From assembly GCA_026196475.1 (NCBI GenBank), contig JAPHTA010000016.1, positions 1-41,639 of the forward strand: DNA of 41,639 nucleotides. Direction: 5' to 3'. This document shows, piece after piece, positions 1-6,189 of the stretch. This DNA is from Sedimenticola sp. Lineage in GTDB: Bacteria > Pseudomonadota > Gammaproteobacteria > Chromatiales > Chromatiaceae. The notes under the pieces are model-generated. The model saw only the letters and a program-made list of their open reading frames with translations, was not told the origin of the DNA and made no database searches. The first letter of the stretch is position 1. Each line of letters begins with the position of its first letter. The position numbers were made by a program, and so were the translations under genes.

Positions 1-752
1 CGCTTCATCGCCTCCTTGTCCTGCAGCATCTTGCCAAAATCCATCATGTAGTTGGACCAGCCGGTGAAGGATGAGGTGAGCATCATGTTGCGCCGGGGCA
101 GGGCCCGGATATCGTAGTTGTAGCCGTCGGCGTACTGTCCACTCTTGATTGCCCCCTGCAGGTTCTGGTCGGTGGGCATCCAGTGGGTGGCGATATACTC
201 GCCCTCGTTGGTGTACTCCACCAGGGCGGTGCGGCCACCGTGATCCTTATTGTTGGAGAGGCCGGTGATCATGATCCTGCCGGGCAGGGCGTAGGTGGTA
301 TGGGGGCCGACCACGCCGCCGCTCTTCTCCACGAAGTCGGTGATCACTTTATAGAGGCGGGGCTTTGCCGGGTCTGTGGCCACATCGAAGATGAATATCT
401 TGTTGGTATCCAGTCCGCCGGCCCAGAGGTAGCGTCGGTCATCGGTGAATCCGGAGTGGTGGGCCTCGTTGCGACCACCCACCGAGAGGGTTGCCACCAC
501 CTTGCCGTAGCTCGGTGACTTGGGGTTGACATCCACGGTCACCAGTTTGTCCTGGCCGTCCCCCAGCCCCTCCACGCCCAGGGTCCAGACGTAGACGAAA
601 TCCTCCTGGCCGGTGATCTTGGCCATGTACGGGGATTGGCAGGTCTCATCGGCGAAGGTGCTGGCCGGGGTTCCGAACAGGGACAGGGTTACGGCCATGG
701 CGGTGGCCATCATACGGGGCCGCATACGGCGCCCATGGTTAGACTTTTTCAT
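1..752 (-). CDS. mtoX: Methanethiol oxidase / selenium-binding protein SBP56 family, N-terminal part (cut by window edge)
   Basis: This is the first 250 codons of a gene running off the left edge. The family usually has about 430-470 residues. Bacterial MtoX oxidises methanethiol to formaldehyde, sulfide and hydrogen peroxide in the periplasm. Residues 1-35 look like a signal peptide: a basic KKSNHGRR start, a hydrophobic stretch, then TFADE. The mature protein opens with CQSPYMAKI, like the CxSP start of SBP56 proteins, followed by VTVDVNPKSPSYGKV, the NEAHHSG segment and GPHTTYALPG, all family hallmarks. The ATG at 752 has a strong AAGAGGAGG ribosome site. It is divergent from a TetR gene with a shared promoter and operator region. 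The family call is firm. Substrate is inferred from the secreted MtoX-type architecture, since cytosolic SBP56 members of other function exist. Confidence 0.85.
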   Translation of the reverse strand, partial: MKKSNHGRRMRPRMMATAMAVTLSLFGTPASTFADETCQSPYMAKITGQEDFVYVWTLGVEGLGDGQDKLVTVDVNPKSPSYGKVVATLSVGGRNEAHHSGFTDDRRYLWAGGLDTNKIFIFDVATDPAKPRLYKVITDFVEKSGGVVGPHTTYALPGRIMITGLSNNKDHGGRTALVEYTNEGEYIATHWMPTDQNLQGAIKSGQYADGYNYDIRALPRRNMMLTSSFTGWSNYMMDFGKMLQDKEAMK

Positions 753-794
753 TCTGTATCCTCCTCTTGGGTACTTTTTTGTACTCTCTCAAAA

Positions 795-823
795 AAAGTA
801 GAACGAATGTTCATTTCTGTCAA
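795..823 (-). promoter_or_regulatory. Predicted sigma-70 promoter of mtoX
   Basis: On the minus strand a perfect -35 TTGACA (823-818) and a -10-like TACTTT (800-795) are separated by 17 bases. The mtoX start lies 43 bases downstream. The -10 matches the consensus at only three of six bases, so this looks like a promoter with room for regulation. The spacer holds the operator described at 802-815. Confidence 0.6.
802..815. promoter_or_regulatory. TetR-type operator candidate between tetR and mtoX
   Basis: AACGAATGTTCATT is an imperfect palindrome (10 of 14 positions symmetric) of the kind bound by TetR-family dimers. It sits inside the spacer between -35 and -10 of the predicted mtoX promoter and just upstream of the tetR promoter region. 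A bound repressor would block RNA polymerase at mtoX and could also act on tetR. The assignment to the adjacent regulator is inferred from position. Confidence 0.5.
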
Positions 824-841
824 ATTATTTACTATGCTATA

Positions 842-847
842 TATAAT
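842..847 (+). promoter_or_regulatory. Predicted -10 box of the tetR gene
   Basis: A perfect TATAAT lies 35 bases upstream of the chosen ATG. A weak -35 (GTCAAA, 819-824) is 17 bases upstream and overlaps the mtoX -35 on the other strand, so the two divergent promoters are back to back. The -35 is poor, so confidence is modest. Confidence 0.4.
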
Positions 848-881
848 CCCTTTCCAAATCAGCGCTGTAGCGGAGTACTTA

Positions 882-1517
882 ATGCCCTATTTGAACAAAG
901 TCGCCCCCGATCCCGAGCCTTTGGACTGCCGTGTTCTTACCGCGGCACTTGATCTGTTCGTTGAGCGGGGATTCCACAACGTCTCGATCCACGATGTACA
1001 GCGTGAGTCCGGGGTCAGTATGGGCTCGATCTACAAGCACTTCGGCGGCAAGGAGGGGGTGGCCAAGGGGCTCTACTACCACCTGCTGAAGGAGTTCGAG
1101 GAGATGATGGACCGGGTGATTCAGGAGGTCCCGGGCAGCCGGCAGCGCTGCGAACGGATTATCACCCTGCTCTTCGAATACACGGAGACCCGGCGCAGTA
1201 TTATCGAGTACATGCTTCACGCCAAGCATCGGGAGTTCCTGCCGGATGAGCCCCCGATCTGCAGTTCCGGTCCGTTCAAGGCGATGCGGCGCATTGTTCA
1301 GGAGGGGATGGATGCGGGTGAGATCCGCAGGGGAGACCCCTGGGTGATGGCCTCTTCCATATTCGGTGGCGCAATCCGCCTGATCCACCTGCGCCTGGAT
1401 GGCCTGGTCGATACACCGCTCCCGGCGTTTCGTGATGAGGTAATCGAATGCGTCTGGCAGGGGGCGGGGAACGGGGAGAGTCTTGTGCAGCAGTCAAGAA
1501 TAAAAGCGGCCGGCTGA
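882..1517 (+). CDS. TetR/AcrR family transcriptional regulator, probable regulator of mtoX
   Basis: A 211-residue protein of normal TetR size. Residues about 12-60 form the N-terminal helix-turn-helix domain: RVLTAALDLFVERGF, then DVQRESGVSMGSIYKHF, with the typical GSIYKHFGGKE recognition segment. The rest is a variable ligand-binding and dimerisation domain and gives no clue to the ligand. The frame is open upstream, but ATG 882 is chosen because it has a GGAG site six bases away and places the DNA-binding domain at a normal distance from the N-terminus. The gene is divergent from mtoX and a palindromic operator lies between them, so it probably controls mtoX and itself. The inducer could be methanethiol or another methylated sulfur compound, which is inference. 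Confidence 0.85.
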   Translation: MPYLNKVAPDPEPLDCRVLTAALDLFVERGFHNVSIHDVQRESGVSMGSIYKHFGGKEGVAKGLYYHLLKEFEEMMDRVIQEVPGSRQRCERIITLLFEYTETRRSIIEYMLHAKHREFLPDEPPICSSGPFKAMRRIVQEGMDAGEIRRGDPWVMASSIFGGAIRLIHLRLDGLVDTPLPAFRDEVIECVWQGAGNGESLVQQSRIKAAG

Positions 1518-1527
1518 TCAGCCGGCC
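1508..1527 (-). terminator. Perfect 20-base palindrome; Rho-independent terminator for haoAB
   Basis: GGCCGGCTGA is followed directly by its exact reverse complement. On the minus strand it is followed by GCTTTTATTC, so it resembles an intrinsic terminator 50 bases beyond the haoB stop codon. The tetR stop codon TGA (1515-1517) lies inside the palindrome. On the plus strand no T tract follows, so its role for tetR is less clear. A second small hairpin (TACCCG, TTG, CGGGTA) lies at 1535-1549. Confidence 0.65.
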
Positions 1528-1576
1528 GGAAAGATACCCGTTGCGGGTAATGCTTATTGCACCACTTGTTGTTGTC

Positions 1577-2596
1577 CTATCCTTTACCGGCTGACAGGGT
1601 ATATACCCAGTATTCGCCCTGCTTCATCAGAAGCTCGATGCCCTGGATGCCGATATGGCTTTTCTTGTTGAACGGCAGCAGTCGGCTGATCAGTCGCTCT
1701 CCGTCCTCCTTTCCGGTGAGGTAGTAGACCCGCACCCGCTGGTCATCCTGGCGTGAAACCGCATAGTGAACATGATTTTCGCTCTTCAGCCAGCTCTTGA
1801 CCCGCTGGATGACGCCGTGCATGTCGCCGGTATCGACAAACTCCCGAAAGCCGATACCGAGCTGCTCCGGTAGCAGGGTGCCCAGTTTGTAGGCGTCGTT
1901 GATATTCAGTACCAGGACGGTCTCCTGGCCACCGGCCAGTGCCTGCAGGGCCGCGATACCCTCTTCCGGAGGTAGTGCCAGGGCGCTGGCAAATTCCACC
2001 AGTTCCCGCTGTTCGGTGGCGTCTGAAGCGCCCCAGAAATCCGCCTCCGATTGTTTAATCTGTTCACGGTGAGGTTGCCAGGGCGGTGGAAGCATCAGGC
2101 CTTCGCTGTGGTGTTTGCTGAACAGCGGGCGGCAGTCGCAGAGCAGTGAAAGTGCCCGGGTCACGTCCCACCAGCCGAACAGCGGAGTGGCTTCTCCACC
2201 CGGTTGCCTGATCGCCTCGGCTATCGCCGACAGGCTGCTGAATGGGCCGGTCTGGTAGAGCACCGGCTCGGCCAGGCGGTTGTACCACTGCAGCAGGACC
2301 GGCTCTCCCCCGTTGTCGGCCAGGTAGGCGGTGGCCACCGGCTGAGCCACTTGTGGGAGCTCGATGCGGTAGCGACTCAGTTGCAGAGGCTGGTCCAGCT
2401 CACCCAGTTCCAGTTCGGGGAACTCGCTTAGCGGGCCCTGCTTCTCCAACTGGTAGTGGTACTGCTCCGGCGGCGGTTCGAGTATCGACAGGCCGAGCCA
2501 GACCAGAAGGCTGACCCCACCCGCCACCAGTACAAGGCCGGTGAGCGGGTGGGCCCGACGGGCGCGGTGCCCAGGCGTGGTGGCGACCGCGGTCAT
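1577..2596 (-). CDS. haoB: Hydroxylamine oxidation protein HaoB
   Basis: A 339-residue protein with one N-terminal membrane anchor (about residues 18-38, LTGLVLVAGGVSLLVWLGL) and a large, probably periplasmic domain. There is no CXXCH heme site. Size, anchor and position directly after haoA match HaoB, the protein encoded next to hydroxylamine oxidoreductase in Nitrosomonas, Nitrosococcus and Methylococcus. Its molecular role is not established; help in maturation or membrane attachment of the oxidoreductase is a common guess. Its ATG overlaps the haoA stop codon (ATGA, 2593-2596), implying translational coupling. A hairpin with a T-rich tail follows at 1508-1527. The call leans on gene order plus general resemblance. 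Confidence 0.75.
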   Translation of the reverse strand: MTAVATTPGHRARRAHPLTGLVLVAGGVSLLVWLGLSILEPPPEQYHYQLEKQGPLSEFPELELGELDQPLQLSRYRIELPQVAQPVATAYLADNGGEPVLLQWYNRLAEPVLYQTGPFSSLSAIAEAIRQPGGEATPLFGWWDVTRALSLLCDCRPLFSKHHSEGLMLPPPWQPHREQIKQSEADFWGASDATEQRELVEFASALALPPEEGIAALQALAGGQETVLVLNINDAYKLGTLLPEQLGIGFREFVDTGDMHGVIQRVKSWLKSENHVHYAVSRQDDQRVRVYYLTGKEDGERLISRLLPFNKKSHIGIQGIELLMKQGEYWVYTLSAGKG

Positions 2597-4329
2597 CTGC
2601 TATCGGTATCCGTTTTTCCGTTACGACGGCGCCAGCCCATCAACATCATGGAGCCGGCCAGGAACATACCGCCACCCAGCGTACCGACAGAGACTTGCCT
2701 CTCGATGCTGCTCAGATCCAGCACGCTGCTCTGGGCGCGGGACTGAAGATCAGCAACCTGTTTCTTGAGTGCTGCCATCTCCCGCAGCTTGGTGTCCTCG
2801 TCCATGATGTTTGCGTAGTCACCTACCAGCGGGGCCCAGCCCTCGGTGTAGGTGTAGCCGCCCGGACTGCCGTGGGCCACGCCCTTGTACAGCTTGATCA
2901 GGTCGTGCTCCCACATCTGGGCATACTCACGCTCGATCCGGGTCGGGTTGTTGCCCTCGGCCCAGAACAGCTGGAAGAAGCCGCCCGGTGCATCCTCGAT
3001 CGGCTTGGGAGGGGTTGGTCGGTTGTTCTTCTGGCCGGTCAGCAGGCCCTCCTCGTAGAGCTTGGTGAGGATCTGTTTCGCCTCCTGTTCCTTGCTCAGG
3101 CCCTGCTTGATGCTGCCGTCGATGATCTCGAAGTAGGCCTTGGCAAACTTCGGCGAGTGGCAGTTGTCGCAGGTCTCGATCCAGGCGCCCTCGCGCTTCT
3201 TGAACCATTCGTGGTCCAGGTTCTCGGCGATTGCCGGGGTCGGGTTGAAGGCCCAGCGCACCTTGCGCACCACGTTGTGGCCGAACTCCCCTTCGTACTC
3301 CATGTGGCAGTAGGCGCAGGTGGGTCCGGTCTGGCCGCCCTTGGATATCGCGTCCTTGAGCGGCTGTTCCCACTCCCAGTCGTCGCCGTGGGCCTGGTAG
3401 ACGGTGCCGTGCTTGGAGAGCAGGAACTGCTCATACTCGTTGTGATCGACACCGTTGTGGCAGGTGCTGCACGCCTCCGGCTTGCGTGCCTCGGCGGCTG
3501 AAAACTGGTGCCGGGTGTGGCAGGTGTCGCACTTGGGTGCGTTGATGTGGCACATGGTGCAGCCGGTGGCGATCTCCCGCTCCTCGATGGCCGCCCAGGT
3601 GGCCAGCTCCACGTTGGCCTGGTAGCCCAGGGCATGGGAAGGGCGGCCGTCCGGCCACTGATCCTGGGGCCAGTCCATGGTGTCGCGCTCCGACTCCCGC
3701 TCGGCGAACTGCTTCAGGTGGCACTGGCCGCAGACCGAGGCATCCGGCATCCGCAGGTCCTGGTCGTGCTTGCCTTTGTCGGCCCCGATGCCGACGTGGC
3801 AGTCGATACAGGAGACCTGGCTCAGCTGTTCGTTCTTGCCCAGCTTGCCGAGGGAGCGAAGGTTCTCTTCCGCCTCCTCCAGCAGCGCTTTCTTGTAGTA
3901 GCGCGGGTCGTCCGGTGGCAGGTTTCTCAACTCCACCAGGTTGGAGTGTGTACTCTTGCGCCAGGCCGCTACCGCACCAAACGACTCGTCGCTGTCTTCG
4001 TGGCACTTGATGCACTGTTCGCGATCGGCGGTGCGGGTCTCGCTGGTGGGTGGCTTGTAAAAGCTGAGGGGATTGAAATACTGGTCGATGGTCATCGGCT
4101 CCCACTGGTCAGCGTATTTCCCCTTTCCGGCACCGTGGGCGGGATCCTTGTAACGTTCAGTCAGTTTGTCGTAGAGCTGCTTTGGGGTCGCTGCATGTCG
4201 ATCCAGCTCAAGTGCCTTGAAGGTTTCGTCCGGAATGTCACCGGAGGCGCTGCTGAGCGCCAGAAACCAGCACAGGCCGGCCAGCAACAGGTGCCGGAAC
4301 AGGCTGCGGTTTGGTGAATGTTTGTGCAT
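2593..4329 (-). CDS. haoA: Hydroxylamine oxidoreductase, octaheme cytochrome c with P460 tyrosine
   Basis: A 578-residue precursor oxidising hydroxylamine in the periplasm and passing electrons to c-type cytochromes. Residues 1-30 are a signal peptide. Eight CXXCH motifs start at C106, C174, C200, C257, C267, C287, C338 and C387, the same number and order as in Nitrosomonas HAO. The fourth, CTMCH, is the P460 heme site. Y494 in GGYTYTEGW matches the tyrosine (Nitrosomonas mature Tyr467) that cross-links to this heme, and D295-H296 match the catalytic Asp-His pair. A C-terminal membrane anchor (about 547-566) ends in WRRRN. The start at 4329 has a GGAGAAGAG site and yields a proper signal peptide; a longer frame reaches 4398. 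Conserved active-site residues argue for oxidation rather than the reductive octaheme relatives. No monooxygenase or cytochrome c554 gene is nearby. Confidence 0.95.
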   Translation of the reverse strand: MHKHSPNRSLFRHLLLAGLCWFLALSSASGDIPDETFKALELDRHAATPKQLYDKLTERYKDPAHGAGKGKYADQWEPMTIDQYFNPLSFYKPPTSETRTADREQCIKCHEDSDESFGAVAAWRKSTHSNLVELRNLPPDDPRYYKKALLEEAEENLRSLGKLGKNEQLSQVSCIDCHVGIGADKGKHDQDLRMPDASVCGQCHLKQFAERESERDTMDWPQDQWPDGRPSHALGYQANVELATWAAIEEREIATGCTMCHINAPKCDTCHTRHQFSAAEARKPEACSTCHNGVDHNEYEQFLLSKHGTVYQAHGDDWEWEQPLKDAISKGGQTGPTCAYCHMEYEGEFGHNVVRKVRWAFNPTPAIAENLDHEWFKKREGAWIETCDNCHSPKFAKAYFEIIDGSIKQGLSKEQEAKQILTKLYEEGLLTGQKNNRPTPPKPIEDAPGGFFQLFWAEGNNPTRIEREYAQMWEHDLIKLYKGVAHGSPGGYTYTEGWAPLVGDYANIMDEDTKLREMAALKKQVADLQSRAQSSVLDLSSIERQVSVGTLGGGMFLAGSMMLMGWRRRNGKTDTDSR

Positions 4330-4437
4330 GGCTCTTCTCCCGATCAGACCTCCCCCTGCATGGGTCAGAGGAGGTGTTCGCCTGCCATGTAAAAGCACAC
4401 CGTGGTTGGGGAAAAGGGCCAGCTCCGGAGCAAAGCC

Positions 4438-4447
4438 TGGTACCAGT
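4438..4447. promoter_or_regulatory. CTGGTACCAG palindrome, candidate MocR half-site pair
   Basis: A perfect ten-base palindrome 109 bases upstream of the haoA start. Its TGGTAC core recurs twice near the regulator gene. The known MocR-type regulator GabR recognises ATACCA repeats, whose complement is TGGTAT, so the motif type is plausible. Function is inferred. Confidence 0.35.
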
Positions 4448-4529
4448 CATGCAGCGGCAGCCCTGCAGAACCGAAAAATCCCCATCTCGTAGGTACTTGC
4501 GCGGGATGGGTAGTGGATAATAATCCTTG

Positions 4530-4563
4530 CTGGTATCATGGAAAATATCGGTACTGGTACTAT
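4530..4563 (+). promoter_or_regulatory. Direct repeats CTGGTATCAT and CTGGTACTAT, candidate MocR operator
   Basis: Two ten-base motifs in the same orientation start 24 bases apart (4530 and 4554). They differ at two positions. GGTAC also occurs one base before the second copy (4550-4554), giving GGTACTGGTAC. Direct repeats are the usual target type of MocR regulators. They lie 56-89 bases upstream of the chosen regulator start. Confidence 0.4.
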
Positions 4564-4618
4564 CTCCTGGCTCTTCATGGGGGCTAGTATGGGGCCATTG
4601 GGGGTGCGGGGACGATCG

Positions 4619-6133
4619 ATGACGAACGAGCTTCCGCTACAGATCGACAGCACGCTGAAGCAGGGGTTGCAGTCCCAGCTGTTCAGCGAGATACGCCGGT
4701 TGCTGCTGGGGGGCTACCTGCGCCCGGGCACCGCCCTGCCGGCAACCCGGGAGCTGGCATCCCAGCTCGGGGTTTCCCGCAACACGGTGCTCCTGGCCTA
4801 TGAACGTCTGATAGCCGAGGGATACCTTGAATCCCGTCCCGCAATCGGTACTTTTGTCAGTGAGCATCTGCCCGAATCCGCCCTCTACCTGGAACCCGGG
4901 AGCCGGCCGGTTTTACAGCCGGAACCTCCCCTGGTCGCCTGTGCTGCCCCGGTATTCCGCGGCAGGCCCCATGCGGTCTACAACCAGGATGCGGGCCACC
5001 TGGCGATCGACTTCAAGGTGGGTCGCCCCGACCCGCGCTCGTTCCCGGTGAACCGCTGGCGACGGCTGCTGAACCGCCATCTGCAACTGGCCCGGGACAA
5101 CCTTACCGAGTACCACGATCCAACCGGCATTCTGGCGCTGCGCCAGGCGATTGCCGATCACCTGGGGCCGGCCCGGGGTATTACCGTTGATCCTCGCCAG
5201 GTGCTGGTGGTGGCGGGCTGCCAGGAGGCCCTGAACATCATCGCCCGCTTGTTCGTGCAGCCGGGCACCCCGGTGGTTACGGAGTGTCCGGGATACCAGG
5301 GGGCGGTCAACCTGTTCGAGAGTTACGGTGCGTCACTGTTACCGGTTCCGGTGGACCGGGAGGGGCTGGTCACCGGGAGCCTTCCGGCCGAGGGCGCACG
5401 GCTCGCCTACCTGACGCCTTCGCACCAGTATCCACTCGGGTACACCCTCTCCCTGCAGCGACGCCTGGAGCTGCTGGAGTGGGCACAGCGGCACGGTACC
5501 TACCTGGTGGAGGATGACTACGACAGCGATTTCCGCCACCACGGTGCGCCCCTGACTGCCCTGAAGGGGTTGGACCGGGGTGGTAGCGTGATCTACCTGG
5601 GGACCTTTTCCAAGTCGATCGGCGCGGCCCTGCGCATGGGCTACATGGTATTGCCGGAGGCGCTGGTGGAACCGGCACGCACGGTCAAGACCCTGCTAAA
5701 CAACGGTCAGCCCTGGCTTGACCAGGTGGTGCTGGCGGAGTTTATCTCCAGTGGCGGTTTCGCCAACCACCTGCGCCGTATCCGCCGCCTCTACCTGCAG
5801 CGGCGGGATTGCCTGATCGCGGCGCTGGAGCGGTACTTCGGGCGGGTCGAGCTGTCCGGCCTGGAGGGTGGGATGCACCTGGCCTGGCGCCTGCCTTCCG
5901 GCTCGCCCTCGGCCCGGGTGCTTGAGAAAGCCGTCCGCCAGCAGGGTGTGGGCATCTACTCCCTGCCCAGCGGGGCCGCCTTCTGCAGTGGCCATGACAG
6001 CCTGGTGCGGCGCACCCTGATGCTGGGCTACGCGGCGCTCACCGAGTCGCAGATCGAGGAGGGGGTGCGACGGGTTGCGGCCACGCTGTCCCGCCTGCGG
6101 GAGGCGGAGGCCGCTACCGCAGGGAGCTCTTGA
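4619..6133 (+). CDS. MocR-type (GntR HTH plus aminotransferase-like, PLP-binding) transcriptional regulator
   Basis: A 504-residue fusion. Residues about 8-75 are a GntR winged helix (LRPGTALPATRELASQLG, then VSRNTVLLAYERLIAEGYL). Residues about 110-500 are a fold-type I aminotransferase domain with HDPTGILALRQAI, the EDDYDSDFR segment and the PLP lysine K332 in GTFSKSIGAALRMGY. MocR proteins use bound PLP to sense amino compounds and usually control adjacent genes. This one is divergent from haoAB, making haoAB its likely target. Because hydroxylamine forms oximes with PLP, the effector could be hydroxylamine itself; that is inference. Starts at 4538 or 4589 are also possible; 4619 best fits the family N-terminus. 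PdxR or GabR orthology is possible but no pdx or gab gene is near. Confidence 0.9.
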   Translation: MTNELPLQIDSTLKQGLQSQLFSEIRRLLLGGYLRPGTALPATRELASQLGVSRNTVLLAYERLIAEGYLESRPAIGTFVSEHLPESALYLEPGSRPVLQPEPPLVACAAPVFRGRPHAVYNQDAGHLAIDFKVGRPDPRSFPVNRWRRLLNRHLQLARDNLTEYHDPTGILALRQAIADHLGPARGITVDPRQVLVVAGCQEALNIIARLFVQPGTPVVTECPGYQGAVNLFESYGASLLPVPVDREGLVTGSLPAEGARLAYLTPSHQYPLGYTLSLQRRLELLEWAQRHGTYLVEDDYDSDFRHHGAPLTALKGLDRGGSVIYLGTFSKSIGAALRMGYMVLPEALVEPARTVKTLLNNGQPWLDQVVLAEFISSGGFANHLRRIRRLYLQRRDCLIAALERYFGRVELSGLEGGMHLAWRLPSGSPSARVLEKAVRQQGVGIYSLPSGAAFCSGHDSLVRRTLMLGYAALTESQIEEGVRRVAATLSRLREAEAATAGSS

Positions 6134-6189
6134 GCCGTTTCCGGGGCCCGACAGGGCTGTGCCGGAAGTAAAAACGGCAGCCGGCCGCT

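Larger units (their letters stand above)
4330..4618. other. Divergent control region between haoA and the MocR-type regulator
   Basis: About 290 bases without a supported gene. It holds the ribosome sites of both divergent genes, a perfect CTGGTACCAG palindrome (4438-4447) and two directly repeated CTGGTAY motifs (4530-4563). I see no convincing sigma-70 promoter for haoA. The regulator frame is open upstream to 4538, so part of this region could be coding if translation begins earlier. Confidence 0.6.

Noticed and set aside
636-881. N-terminal extension of the TetR protein
   Set aside because: It would read through the mtoX start, operator and promoters. ATG 882 has a ribosome site and yields normal TetR length.
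2695-4317. Two long plus-strand frames opposite haoA (2695-3501 and 3508-4317)
   Set aside because: Valine/leucine/glycine-rich antisense shadows of the cytochrome gene; the eight heme motifs on the minus strand settle the coding strand.
2593-4329. Octaheme nitrite or tetrathionate reductase, or reductive HAO-like protein
   Set aside because: The P460 cross-linking tyrosine and the catalytic Asp-His pair are both present, which points to true hydroxylamine oxidoreductase.
4619-6133. Plain aminotransferase
   Set aside because: The N-terminal GntR winged helix in front of the PLP domain makes it a MocR-type regulator.
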